Both the position numbers and the translations under genes were made by a program. From assembly GCA_033026295.1 (NCBI GenBank), contig CM065183.1, forward strand, positions 16,819,157 to 16,883,156: a DNA stretch of 64,000 nucleotides. The letters run 5' to 3'. Source of the DNA: Channa striata. Its lineage: Eukaryota > Chordata > Actinopteri > Anabantiformes > Channidae. Positions 12,201 through 23,414 of this stretch are shown here, piece by piece (the stretch's first letter is position 1; each line of letters begins with the position of its first letter). The notes beneath the pieces were generated by a model. It saw nothing but the letters and a program-made list of their open reading frames with translations, did not search any database and was not told the DNA's origin.

Positions 12201-15200
12201 GTAAAATGTTGAACTCAAGCTGAGTTTCTATATTTAATTTAATTAAATTTCAATTACATCTGTGTAATAATTAAATCATGTTCCTCCTTTTACAGCTTCT
12301 TGGCAATGTGCAGTTTTCCTCTTTCATAAACTATCCCTGTCTCTTTCAGTGGAAGACCTCATGCACCTGGCCTGCTCCAGTGTTTTGTGTGGAGGAGGCA
12401 CCAACCAGGAGTTAGCCCACCATTGTCTGTACGAATGCAGAGGGGACATAATGGTGAGTGTGACAGAACAATCCTTGACAAACTAAGCAGGGATTTCCAC
12501 GGTTAATAGAAACGTGACTAGAAGCTGAATCCTGCACTAAGCAGTCTCTGAGTTTAGATCTGTTTTAACCCACACATGCACACCAACCAGTTTTTCCACT
12601 GTAAGCTTGACTGAACTCAAACAAAATCTGCATTTCACCCCAGAAAAAAGAAGAAAGAAAATGAAGTGACACAGAATATTTAAAAAGCAATTAGAATTAA
12701 TTACTCCCCTTTCCACCTAAGTGGATTACTGCAGAATAACCAGATTATTACTGTCTTTCTGCGCATGATAATGCTGGTTTCCATAATTGTGGTGAGGAAT
12801 TACAGAACTCTGCCTTGCGTGGCTTGATTTCTGTTGACCTGATTTCTTGTTCCTATAAATTATGTTTGCATTGGGTTTCCACATTTGTGCAAGTGCCTCA
12901 CAAAGACGGGAACAAAAGCATGTCAGTGCGTAGCTTTATATTTGACTGATGCACTCAAAATATGCAGGCTCAAAATAGAGGAAAAATCTAATACTGACCA
13001 GCCTCATATTAATGCAGCATTTAAAGTGATTAGGTTGATGCAATTTGCATACACATATCCCTTCTGACTTCCTCCCTTGACGAGCCATCTCTCATAACCT
13101 GGTTTCGCGTATGCATCTAAATGTAGTGATTGAAAGCTTTCATCACATCACTCAATATCGGAACGGAAGTGAATGATCTGTAGAATTTCTCTTTGCACTG
13201 TACTGAAACTATTGTGGCCTGCGATGACTGAGATAGTAAAACGGTTCAGTTTTCTTAACCGGTGATAGAGGTGCCACTGTAGAGCAGAAAAACGGCACAG
13301 GCTGTCAGATAGATGTGATGCACATTGATTGTAAAGATAAAACAATTAGTCACTTGGTAGCATAAGTACTTCAATTACAAAACTAAACTCTACTTCCAAT
13401 GTCTCCTGTAAAAACGTATTTATTTGTTTTCTCTGTTGTCGACTGAAAGATTAATAATGTGCACCCCGTGGTTAAGCAGTGTATTATTTTAGCCATGTTT
13501 CACTCTTTATTGTTGAGAGATTTGATAGAACTAAACCTTTACTGTACACTGCTCTTGCTGTTAAATTAGGTTTTTATGCTCAAGGGCCTTGATACGCTTA
13601 TGTCCTAGCTATACTTGAAAACATCCTCCCAGACAAAAGGTCAGAGTCATAAATGTGTCTGAGTGAGGTCAGGAAACGTTTGTAACCTTGTGCTAAGTGT
13701 CTCCTCGGTAAGAGTTCAGTTTGCAGATATGCACATTTGTAATCCCACAAGCAGAAACGAACCCTAGTAAGACTCACTCTTAAATTCTGTGAGGCAGCAT
13801 CTGAAGTGGCTCTTTCCAGGTCAAATCATCCCCATCGTAATAGCTGCAGCAGTCATCATAATTGTATAATTTCAGAGAACTCCTACAGATAAACACTCAG
13901 ATAATGAAAAATGAAGGTTTTATTTGTTGTGTTTTTAAACTAGAGGATTTATTTTAAAAGTTGCACATCTTTTCATACACTATTATAAAACATTACAGAA
14001 TGTCTGTCACAGTTTTTTAGAGAACTTTGAGACGTCATCATGCTTGTTTTGTCTGACCGATAGTCCCAAACTTAAACCCAACTAACTCAGATGTTAAGCA
14101 AATTCTCTTACTTTTTGAGCTGAATCTATTAAACTTTTTACATTTTGGCTTAGAAGACACTTGGGATTATCAAATATGTGGATTATTTTTTAAAATCTTT
14201 TTAAATACTCAGTTTAAAGAAAATTGAAACACGTGAAATTGCGTTTAGAGAACTTGTTGAATGGATTATCAGAAAGCAGGCAACAGACTTTAAATTTTAA
14301 ACATTTAGATTAAAACTCATGCTATATTCACATTTCCAGTACTGCACATCTACAAGGCGGAGTTGACTTGATGCTTATGGCAAAGCAGTGCTTTGTGGTA
14401 TTATGCTGGTGGAGATTTCAGCCCCTAGCGACCAGTACTGGTCCAATGTTGTCAAGGAAACTACGAGTGGTTGGGGTGGGAGGGGGTGGGGCTGTCAAAG
14501 CGCCCACTCTCTGCAGCAGTCCAGCTCTTTCAGCTTTCATGCACAGTCAGACTTTTTTTTCCTCTCTCTCAAAGAGCACAAAGTTAATTCTTATTTTCAC
14601 TTTGCCAGAGTGTGTGTCATCCTAATATATGCCCTCAGTTTTTTTGACACTTGCAGGAAAAGGAGAAAACTCTAATCTTATACTTTGTGGTAACTTGTAA
14701 GCAGCTCATTCATTGCACAGCGTTTGTACAAGTTAATGAAGCCCAACTGGAGCGCCCAGTGGAGCAGGAACCAGCTTGCTTGGCAGGAGTGACCTGTTGT
14801 GTACAGACTCATAACAATGACTGTCTGGCAGCAAATGTGTAGTTTGTTTACTCTTAAGAAATATTAAAATGTTATCTTTTTCCAGGCTGCTCTGTCCCTG
14901 CTGATGCTGAGGAATCCAATTTTCCCAAAGTCCCATCACCTGTCAAACTACCACTACTCAGGTGAGTTTTGTAAGATAATGTTTATTAGTAGATTGTTCC
15001 AGTTCCTGGTAGTGAGACATTATGTTACGTTTAGACAGTTTGAAAATAAAATTGATCCTCTGGAACATAATCATCATGTTATAAACATAGAGGTTAGTGC
15101 AGTAAAACTGTATCTGCAATAAATTATTTATCACTGCAAGTTAGCTGAATGGATTTTTTATGAATTTGATCATTTTCTGGCTTTCTTTTGTTGCCTTATG

Positions 15201-15566
15201 TGACAAACCCCACCCATCTATTGCTTAAAGACCTTAAAAACAAATGCTCCTAATTCATTAAAAGTCCTCGAAAATGTGTGCCTCCGTTCCGAACTCTAGC
15301 TGTGTACAACATTTTCCTTCCCGCATTTTTTTGTTTTATTACCAATAAAACTGTGATTAACTTTCTACGCCCCTCCCTTGCCTCTAAGCAAATGCAGCTG
15401 CAGTGGCGAGAGTGCGGAGGTGGTGCGGGGTGGGTTTGAAGGCAACTGTGGAGGATTGTCAGGGTCAACGGGATGAGGGAAGGAGGGACAGAGGAGAAAA
15501 AGGGAGGGCTTTACGGCATGTAGTTAATCCCACGCAGAAGACAGGAGAACCATTGTTTATCAAGTG

Positions 15567-15611
<45 letters not shown>

Positions 15612-18600
15612 TGGGGGGTAGTGTGTTATCAGGGTCTCCCCACACACCCTGTATATAGTCTGAAAGCAGATACTTGCGTGTTTTCCGACGGGCCTTTAAC
15701 GCACTCCATCCCTCTGCCTCCCTCCTGCAGGATCAGACAGCTGGACAGCAGCTGAGAGACGCCAGTTCAACAAAGGCATCACTGCGTACAAGAAGGACTT
15801 TTTCATGGTGCAGAAACAGGTAGGTGTGGCGGCTTGAAAGAACAGGAAAAGTACAACTTTTACTTTCAGTCATAGTGAGATTAATTGCACCTAGCTGCTG
15901 TGCTGCCAACCACGCTTCAGTGCACGCATGATAAAATCTTTTCCTCTTATTGGGTGGACAGGAAAAGGGGGAAACACAGTCACTCTGGAACTATGTTTCC
16001 TTGTTAAATTATTTGCATTGTTGCAGTCAATTAGTGCTTTCCCACAAAAGTGCCAAACAGATGAACTTGTTGATGTTCATTGTGATTCACGTTCAAGTCA
16101 GATAGCGTTAATTTGTTCGACCGGTTCCTTGGCCAAAGCACCAAATTAAAGGCTTTCAAGTGGTCCTTTATGAACAAGCTTCAGCCCTTTGTTGTTGCTG
16201 GCACTGTCTTGGAAAACTGCTTTTCCAAACAATTACACAATTGCCAGACTGATAGTAGCAATCTCAGCAACTAACTTCATGATCAAATAATAATTTGGGA
16301 TTTGGTTTTCATTTATTTTCAAATGTAAGACTTTATCAAATGGAGGTATTTCAGGAGGCTTTTTTGAGCCTTAAAAATTGTTGCCAAATTCTTTTTGTGG
16401 TTTCTGACATGTATTGAAATATTCTTGTAATATCATGTAAGTTATTCCTAATTTATGTCAAAGTAAATTTTTCCCAATCATTGAAAGTCTTTGTAGGTCC
16501 AGTAAATACTGTAAATATGTTTGTTTCCTGTATTGCTAACAGCTAAATTGTCTGCGGTTTACAGGTGACCACTAAGACGGTGGCACAGTGTGTGGAGTTT
16601 TACTACTCGTATAAAAAACACGTGAAGATTGGTCGCAACAGCACGCTGCTCTTTGGTGAGGCAGAGCCTTTGGAGAGCAGGACCACAGAGGAGGAGATGG
16701 ACCACAAGGTCAGTTAAAGCATAGGATGCAAAATGCTGCCTGCAAAAGATTTTTACTAAAAAGATACGTCGGCTTTAAGGCAGCGCGGCGTAATGTGTCA
16801 GCATCACGACGGTGTGTGCTTGCACAACAGTCGCACTGCAGGACGACAGTGTTAACCTCAACACATCGCGCTACAACTTTTCCTTTCAGTTTGAAATAAG
16901 AGTTCCTCTTTTTCTGTGACCATCTGTCTGATTAACATGCTCTGATTAAAGGCTTCTCATGTACCGTCTGGTACGAGTAGATGACACGCAGGCTCTGCTT
17001 GTGCAGCGATTCTCAATCATTTTTAAACCGTTAATCAAACGTCAGTTATATGTAATTATTTCTGCTACAAAGGAGGATGATACTTTGTTGACAGTAATAT
17101 TTATGAGGAATCAACCGGCGCAATAAACAACCCACCCAAAATCACTTTGTAAGAGTAGCCACAGCGCTCGGCCGCTCATGTGTTAGCTCCATTGAATCTG
17201 GCTGTATAGCCAGTGTTGTGCATGAAGGAACGTGAAAGTGAGCATCATTAAGAGGCTTCATTGACTCAAAGTGTGTCAGTTACTGGTTAGCCGGCAGCTG
17301 CCCCTCCTCCGTAACATAAGGAGGCGTTCAGGGACCAAACAAAGTGTACTTCATATGCATCACGTACAGCTACAAAACCACAATAATTCTAGAATTGTTT
17401 TCAGACAGAGCTGTTGAATCATCTGTTGAACTTAGTTTCTTTTTTGTACAATGCAATGTGTATATAGTCCAGAGCCAGTTTTTTTCCAATATGACACAAC
17501 CCTAGTTTACATGCTTCTGCAAAAATGGTCTGATGTCACAAAGTGTCACACATTAATCTGGTTATAAATCCACAGACGTGTGACTGTCTGACCACACGGA
17601 CACATGATTGGACATTGAGCAGCACCACTTCATGTAGATGTGATACTGCAGAGTTTCAATTCAGAAATAAGAGCTCAGAATATTGTCAATGAGCGGTTGA
17701 GCGCGTGAAAGTTTGCAGCCCAGTCCACGAAGGATGGCTTTACTAAGGTGATACTATAGGCAGTATTACTGATTAACAGCGGGTGCAAATAGTGTTTTCA
17801 ACCATGAAAATATTGCAGTTGCACTTTTGCTGGTTGTTATGGTAACTATGCAATATACGCGCATATACGGCAACAAGTTACAAATGTCGCTGTGATCTAA
17901 TGGTCCCCTTTCCTCATGGAGCATTTACTGCATGTGATACTGTGAAAGGTAAAAATACTTTAAAACCAGTGTTCATAAAAGGTGCAATGTGAAAGTGTGT
18001 TTAACGGTCCGCAACTCTGTGAGGCTAAACTCTGCTTCCCTCTGCCAGCAGGGTTCTCACAGACTAGAGCCGCCGCGAGAGGAGGACAGCAGGAAGTGGG
18101 AAGGGTCAGCTGACAGGAAACAGGATGTCGGCCCCACCAGAGTGACACACACACTGCCGTCTGAGAATGTGAGTGTAAAATTGATTATTAGTTCTACACT
18201 GGAACTAAAGCAGTGACTGAATGGAAACACAAAATTAGCAGATTGCAGAAGTGAATATGTCGTCTCACATAATGAGACCGTTGCTGCATGTTTTCCATCC
18301 CAGATCATATGCAAAGGGTTAAAATTTTTGAATACATGAACTCACATGACTTTTTAAACTACCAGCAGGTTAACACGCACAAAAAAAGCTGTATCTCACA
18401 CACGCTCCACTGTCAGGCTGGTGGAAATAATTGGACTGACTTTTATCTGGATGCATTTACGCACCATATGCCTGTTTTTGAGCTCGTCGTCGTGACGTTT
18501 GGTGAAACTGTTAAATCTTGGCAGCTTGACACATCACTGTGGCGGTTATATTTTAGGTACTGAACTATAAGTGGTGTCTGATTTCTCTAAGCCAGGAGTC

Positions 18601-20543
18601 TTTGTAGGAGAAGTTGCAATTGTCTGTAAATTGTGGACATTTCTAGTTACTAGGAGCAGCCGTGTGTGCTCCTTTATAAAGGCTTTACCTTTCTAAGACT
18701 TGTATGTGTTTGTAACCGTGCTTATAAACAGATCATATACTTTATTTATACACCATTGCATCTAAATACAGTCCAATAAATATGAATTCAGCAAACGGCA
18801 GAGGTGGGAAGCGGTCCCGAGTCCTCGCAGCAAGATAAACAAATAAGTGCTAATTTTGGAACACACCTCCAAACACTCCCAGTTGGAAACCTCAGTTGGC
18901 CCCATCAGACTTGACACTTTTGTCCTTTTGAACTCTGTCCGACTTCTCCGGGTGGATGGGTGTTAGATTTGCTGCCCCCTGCTGAATGCTCAGAGGAGAA
19001 AGCATTGGCTGATGTCTGTCGCTCTGAATTTTCTGACCCCATTATTTCTGTCAGCAAACATTTGAGTCTGCAGAAAGCTTTTAATGTGCTGGTTTTTTTA
19101 AATTAAATCCATGTTTGTTCACTGTGATATGTGAGCATGCCACTGTTTAACAATCTTGCATAAGAGGTGCTGAGAGCAGGACTTTGAGGGTTCTTGCTTT
19201 CAGTGGCTGTGTGGAGGTTTGCGTGTTGACTGTGTCTGTGTGTCTCTGTGCAGCCCGGCACCGTCCTGATCATGAAAGGCCAGGAGGATGTGGGAAAGGA
19301 CCAGTCACTGTCCCGGGTCATCAATCCTCCCCATCCACCGCCTCCCAGCTCCAAGCCACGCTACGACAGCACCGCGCGGCGGGTGAGCCCTTCAACAGGC
19401 AACAAAGGCTCAGCCGGTCAGGAGGGAGAGTTCCCCTGCAAGAAATGCGGCAGGTCAGTGATCAGAAGTCTCATTTGTCGCTGCTGTTGTGACGGGGGAA
19501 TCGGTCTGTTTACTTGAGCAAAGCCGACCTCATCAGTCACTTGAGTTGCATAAGCGGCCTTGGACTGAACAAGCACGATGTAAAATACAACATTTCTGCA
19601 GGAAATGTTGCTGCTGCTATTGCCCACTTGGAGTGCGGTTTGGTAAATAGAGGCAAGTGTCTTATGGTTTCAGTTTGAAAGAATCAAATCGTCTGTCATG
19701 CTTTGATTAAATAACAGCTCGTCCTCTGGCAACACCAGGCCTGTTTTTGCCAACTGTGTCCTAGCAACTGAAACACAGAGTAGATATGGCACATCTCGCT
19801 TCACTGCAGTGCAACTCTACCCAGTGACTTCCTCGCTCTTTAAATACTTACCCTGCTTAAATCGTGCTTGTTATAGATTATTCACCGCTACACAGCCCGG
19901 TAAATAATGCTTGTATCCAAGCCAACCTGTCAATCATCAATCGCTTTAGATATTGCATAGGTTTGGGTTGGTTTCAGTCCCAGTTTGCACATTTTAGGCA
20001 GCTACAGACTCACTGCTGTGTCGTACTGATTTTATAAGGTTCATCTTAGTCCTTATGTGCACATAAAAGCGGCCTTCCAGCTTCTGACCCAGCAAGTTGG
20101 AATGTTTAACAGAGCAGCGTCTGACATCGTGATGTTGCTTTTTGGGAAATGTCAGTGGCCTGTGCTGCTTAGGCTCCTGCACAGGTTAAAGTTGGATGTA
20201 GGAAATTTGTCAGGTGACCAGATGGTAACTAATGAGAATTGTGCCATTAGGACTAATATTTCCCGCAAAGGGCCTCTGTGACCTCACATTTCCTGTTTCC
20301 TGTAGAATTTTCTACAAAGTGAAGAGCCGCAGCGCCCACATGAAGAGCCACGCAGAGCAGGAAAAGAAGGCAGCAGCACTGCGCCAGAAAGAGGCCGAGG
20401 AACGAGCCGCGGCAAAGGCAGCGGCCGAGGCCGCGGCCATCCTGGCTGCTCGGCAGCAGAATGGAACGCGGCAGGCGGGTGGGGACAGCACCAACGACGA
20501 CTCGTCAGACGGGGAGGACGAGGACGACGAGGACTGGCAGTAA
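4758..20543 (+). CDS. mideas: Mideas (Elmsan1), ELM2-SANT scaffold of the MiDAC histone deacetylase complex
   Basis: Family knowledge: MIDEAS is the nuclear scaffold of MiDAC; its ELM2-SANT module binds and activates HDAC1/2 together with DNTTIP1. Coding exons read from GT-AG junctions: 4758-6269, 8195-8467, 8929-9283, 9516-9582, 11726-11868, 12350-12453, 14886-14961, 15731-15819, 16565-16708, 18052-18168, 19254-19453, 20306-20543. All phases match and the sum is 3318 nt, 1105 residues; human MIDEAS is about 1045. Order: Q-rich region about 265-350; RRSRRLSKE near 422; STRRKRRASQE near 475; PVSVPV and SVIVTRRRS motifs in exon 2; ELM2 about 737-828; SANT about 845-893; C2H2 finger C1022, C1025, H1038, H1042; acidic tail. 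The RRSRR and STRRKRR blocks fit MIDEAS better than its paralogue TRERF1. The start could be 4758, 4767 or an upstream exon. Which teleost copy (a or b) this is cannot be told. Confidence 0.93.
5545..5805 (+). repeat. mideas: CAG/CAA-rich polyglutamine tract in mideas
   Basis: A mixed CAG/CAA repeat encoding Q runs broken by H, L, I, K, V and E. The CAA interruptions should stabilise it compared with a pure CAG repeat. It gives spurious long frames on both strands (Ser/Asn-rich on plus, Ala- and Leu-rich on minus) that should not be annotated. Confidence 0.85.
6270..8194 (+). other. mideas: mideas intron after coding exon 1
   Basis: Runs from GTAAAT to a CTTTATTAG acceptor. No recognisable repeat, RNA gene or exon was seen. 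Frames of about 90-100 codons around 6890-7344 look non-coding and have no splice-compatible link to the flanking exons. Confidence 0.7.
8195..9283 (+). CDS. mideas: mideas coding exons 2 and 3 (conserved pre-ELM2 region)
   Basis: Exon 8195-8467 (91 codons, phase 0 to 0) starts EPHRPWSPAES after a TTATTAG acceptor. It contains LLPLVIPVSVPV and SVIVTRRRSRR, both matching human MIDEAS blocks. Its donor, CAG|GTTGGC, is weak. Exon 8929-9283 starts NGGTEGEKDDD. It contains the block PRPEPLFIPPPKPG, then PPVYSSITPYQSHLRSPVR and PPYTPPPILSPVREGSGLYF, the strongest homology to human MIDEAS and TRERF1. After this come an eight-alanine run near residue 688 and the donor CCA|GTAAGT. The proline-rich motifs sit immediately N-terminal to ELM2. 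Confidence 0.9.
9516..12453 (+). CDS. mideas: mideas coding exons 4-6 (start and core of the ELM2 domain)
   Basis: Exon 9516-9582 encodes NSCDITPPVLSAMSEATPVS. Exon 11726-11868 begins with the ELM2 signature RINIGSRYQAEVPEL and continues to WAPLNELEEKPDYQKK. Exon 12350-12453 encodes VEDLMHLACSS, then GGGTNQELAHHCLYECRGDI. The GGGTNQE motif and helical spacing match human MIDEAS (GAGTNQELALHCLHE as recalled). Phases 1, 2, 1 and 0 line up exactly. ELM2 is the extended segment that wraps around the class I deacetylase. Confidence 0.9.
9583..11725 (+). other. mideas: mideas intron after coding exon 4
   Basis: A 2.1-kb intron between CC|GTAAGT and TTCCCAG|A. It holds a perfect 17-bp hairpin (10409-10450, listed separately) and a GGGA-rich patch near 11211-11229. 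The frame at 10547-10918 (123 codons) looks accidental: it has no splice context or familiar motif. Confidence 0.7.
10409..10450. repeat. Perfect 17-bp inverted repeat (hairpin)
   Basis: The left arm AACAAAACCCTCCTTGT at 10409-10425 is exactly complementary to ACAAGGAGGGTTTTGTT at 10434-10450, with an 8-nt loop. Flanking bases do not extend the stem, so it is shorter than a typical microRNA precursor. It may be the core of a small foldback element or an intronic RNA hairpin. Confidence 0.85.
12148..12181. repeat. Perfect 12-bp inverted repeat
   Basis: TTCAGTGGAAAA (12148-12159) and TTTTCCACTGAA (12170-12181), 10-nt loop, about 170 nt upstream of the acceptor of the 12350 exon. It could fold in the pre-mRNA. 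Confidence 0.75.
12454..14885 (+). other. mideas: mideas intron within the ELM2 region
   Basis: A 2.4-kb AT-rich intron, GTGAGT to TTTTTCCAG. I see no exon, RNA gene or named repeat inside. Frames around 14368-14842 overlap a G-rich patch and look non-coding. Confidence 0.7.
14886..16708 (+). CDS. mideas: mideas coding exons 7-9 (end of ELM2 and SANT domain)
   Basis: Exon 14886-14961 encodes AALSLLMLRNPIFPKSHH. Exon 15731-15819 encodes GSDSWTAAERRQFNKGI and KDFFMVQKQ. Exon 16565-16708 encodes VTTKTVAQCVEFYYSYKK then VKIGRNSTLLFGEAE. W848, the AERRQF helix and the KTVAQCVEFYY recognition helix are the SANT hallmarks shared with MTA, RCOR and MIER co-repressors. In those complexes the ELM2-SANT/HDAC interface binds inositol phosphate; basic residues such as the YKK pair are compatible with this (inference). 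Confidence 0.92.
15569..15606. repeat. (GT)n microsatellite
   Basis: About 19 GT units in the intron upstream of the SANT exon at 15731, ending 124 bp before it. Confidence 0.9.
16709..18051 (+). other. mideas: mideas intron after the SANT exons
   Basis: From GTCAGT to a tandem CCAGCAG acceptor. No exon, RNA gene or named repeat was recognised. Confidence 0.65.
18052..20543 (+). CDS. mideas: mideas coding exons 10-12 (linker, C2H2 zinc finger, acidic tail)
   Basis: Exon 18052-18168 encodes a charged linker (GSHRLEPPREEDSRKWEG...) of low conservation. Exon 19254-19453 encodes PGTVLIMKGQEDVGK, a Pro-rich stretch and EFPCKKCG. Exon 20306-20543 completes the finger, RIFYKVKSRSAHMKSH, so the C2H2 finger (C-x2-C-x12-H-x3-H) is split by the 19454-20305 intron. 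After it come an Ala/Glu/Lys-rich probable helix and the acidic end DDSSDGEDEDDEDWQ, stop TAA at 20541. The finger and following AEQEKKAAALRQKE match human MIDEAS closely. The acidic terminus is not in the human protein as I recall it. Confidence 0.9.
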
Positions 20544-21413
20544 GAGGAAGGCCACACACACGGACTATAAGGGTGGCTTGTTCTCTGGGATCCGAGGGGG
20601 AAATAAACAAAAAAGAACGCAGCATCCCTTCTGTGAACTTCCTGTGCGTTTTGTGGAATAAGAAGACTTCCGTTGCTTGGCACATCAGGGACAGATTTAC
20701 TCCCGTATAAGTGTGAATGTGTGGGCTGGATGAGACTGAGTGTGTGTTTGTAACAATCTGTGTGTATGTGCTTTCCAGAACTCACCAACACCCCTTTACT
20801 CTGCTCGAAAAGCTTTTAATGAGTTACCTCTCTTGGTCACAGGGCTCGGTCATATCAAAGCCATGCCGCTCCTCTGGGCACTGTCCTGCTCTCCAAGGCC
20901 CGGCCTTGGCCTTCCTCAGCACTTTTGAATCTCACTCTGCCCCGTTTGACAGACCTGGGACTTGTTGGACCCCCCCTTTTATTTTCCCCTCTCGCTCTCA
21001 TTGAGCCACAGCACACGCTTGCTTACGCTGCATCCCAACCGTCCGGCAGCGGGGGAAACTTTGAAACGAACAGTGAAAGCCTGACAGCTGGAGGGAGTGC
21101 GGCCAGGGTCGTGCCGTTTAGCTTTTCCACTCCCGGATGGACGTACGACTGGTGTGTGTGTGTGGACCGTTGCTTCTGTTTTGCCGTGCGATCTTCTGCA
21201 CTCAAGGCTGCCAAAAGCTTTCTGAGACGCATGACGTGCTCCAAATGGGTTCCTCCTCTCTGTGAGCCTTGTTCATTTGGGCTTTAGTTCTGTGAATCCT
21301 CCCTTCAGCCCTCGTCACTTTTTCTAGCTCCTAGTTTGATCCTCACTGTTGATGCCTTGGATGTTTTGATGCTTTTTATCTTAAAATGACAATCAATTTT
21401 ACACTGTTTTTTT

Positions 21414-21449
21414 TTATATATATATAAATATATATAAATATATATATAC
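21414..21449. repeat. TA-rich simple repeat
   Basis: TATATA runs with interspersed AAATA, immediately after a T-run, in the probable mideas 3' UTR. Confidence 0.8.
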
Positions 21450-21523
21450 AGGTAAGCGTTACTTTTCTGCCTGTGTAGCTATATATGGTTATTGTTGTTT
21501 TTGTGAATATTCTTGTTGATGAG

Positions 21524-21559
21524 TATTAATATTATTAATATTAATATTATTATGATTAT
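21524..21559. repeat. (ATT)n-type simple repeat
   Basis: Irregular ATT/AATATT units, self-complementary in part, in the probable mideas 3' UTR. Confidence 0.75.
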
Positions 21560-23384
21560 ATCCTGGTTTTGGCTGCAATGTCTTTGAGCGCTTTTTCCCG
21601 TACTTGTCCATACCTTTGTTTTTATTTAAACAAAAAACAAAAATGATGCTACTTGCTGCCTGTTTATAACTGTGAGATTTTTGGGGGGAGGCGGGAGCCA
21701 GAAATGAAGAAGAAAAAAGGCAGAAATGTATGTGCAATAGAACAAGTCGACCCCCTCCCACGCGCCCCCGTTAGCAGGGCATCCAGGCCCCTCCTCCCCA
21801 CGTCCCCCTTCCCTCTTTGTGTCATGCTTACAACTGGCTGCTCTGGATGCCTCGCTGTCCACCCTGTAACTGAGACGAGGGACGGACTGGTACTGTTGAA
21901 ACGACAGGTCTCTATAGATACACATGACAAAGCGGGAAAGACGACAAACAGCACAAACTACTACGAGACACGCATTGATAACTGCTATCAGCTGACTTGG
22001 TCACTGCCCTCAAATTAATTCTTTCCAGCCTAATTTACTTACTTCTTGGTTCTAGTAACAATGCAGTTTTAAGTGGTTTTGAAATGACATTTCTTCTCCA
22101 TGATTTTTTTACAACAGATATCAACATTGACCCTGCTATTCCAAGCAGAGATTACTGTTTTACACTAGTGACACGCTGTAAAAATGTTCTGAGTAAATTA
22201 TTTAACGTGCATGCATTAGAAACATGCAGTAAAAGAGAGAGGAGCATTCTTTGCTGCAAACTATACTCCGTTCAGATTTCCTGTTTTTGCCAGAGGAGGG
22301 GTTGAGCTTATATTTATTCTTACGTACCCCGGCTTTGTTTCTGTCAACCTCTGGGGCACTCGTTACTGCACACCCAAGCTGGGTCTGTAGTACTGTATGC
22401 CAATATGATATTACATTCTTGAGTTTTGGTTTGAGCTACATATCAATTTTTATATCTTTATGCTTTCTACTCTGACTTTTCAGTCATTGTTTACTTTTTG
22501 TGCTTTTCAAACTGTTGATTCAAAGAAAATGTGAAAAAATTACCTATAGGCATAAACAGAAGCAAAATAATTTGTTGATTCTCATTTAGCAAGAGATTTG
22601 AAATTATTTATTAAAAAAAATTGCAAATTTAATATGACCTGGTGTTTCAGTTTTTGATGATACATAAGTTAAAAGATAACAGGAGAAGTTGAATTTTTAT
22701 TTAACTACGTAAACCAAACCAGAGTTTGGTTTAAATACTGGAAAAGACTTTAGTTTTATGAGTAAACTATTGTCAACGATGAGCAGGGATCAAAAAAAGG
22801 CAGAACTGCTCCTTTGAATTTTCACACTAAAGCCACTGCCGCCTCTAAATTGAAAGATCAATAATATCGATTCTGTTTTGCTTAACATGGAAAGTGTCTG
22901 GAACTGTTGAGATCCTGGTGGCACTAACACACTGAAACCTTGACTGTGTGGGTCAACAGTTACTAAAGGGAAGCACGAAACCGCTAACGGATGCCGAGAA
23001 ACTGTTGAATCATTTAATGAAAAAATGCAAATAAAGTAAAATTTAAAGACAAATGTGACTATAAGGCAATAAATTCTCCATCTCTGAGATGGACTCGTAT
23101 TTGAGGCCAATCCTGGCTCAATATTTGCATCGATCTAATTGTACAATGTGTATCTATTGTTGCCTGTTTTGTTTACCTTGTTGCTGATAGGAGGCACTGA
23201 ATTGGATTATGGAAACAGCGTGTTTTGATACCTCTCTATGTTAAGCCCTTCGGCCCGCAGCCAGCTTCTGTTGCTGTAGCAACACATGGGTTAAAGGGTT
23301 ATTTTCCTTTAAAGGAGAAACCGCAGTGGGGGAAAAACGGCTCCAATTACCAGTTACAAGTGAAACTTGGGTCTATGCACAGTG

Positions 23385-23406
23385 CGTGTGTGTGTGTGTG
23401 TGTGTG
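23385..23406. repeat. (GT)n microsatellite
   Basis: A short GT run just before the AATAAA at 23409. Confidence 0.85.
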
Positions 23407-23408
23407 GA

Positions 23409-23414
23409 AATAAA
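23409..23414 (+). terminator. mideas: Candidate mideas polyadenylation signal AATAAA
   Basis: A canonical hexamer with a GT-rich downstream element about 15-30 nt later. Chosen over 20602 and 23030 because of this downstream context; all three could be used. Confidence 0.35.

Noticed and set aside
16655..16660. Donor-like TTTG|GTGAGG inside the SANT exon
   Set aside because: Use would leave phase 1, which does not fit the next exon (phase 0), and homology continues past it.
9929..20543. TRERF1 as identity of the ELM2-SANT gene
   Set aside because: The RRSRRLSKE, STRRKRRASQE and C-terminal CKKCGRIFYKVKSRSAHMK segments fit MIDEAS better, although the pre-ELM2 region is shared by both paralogues.
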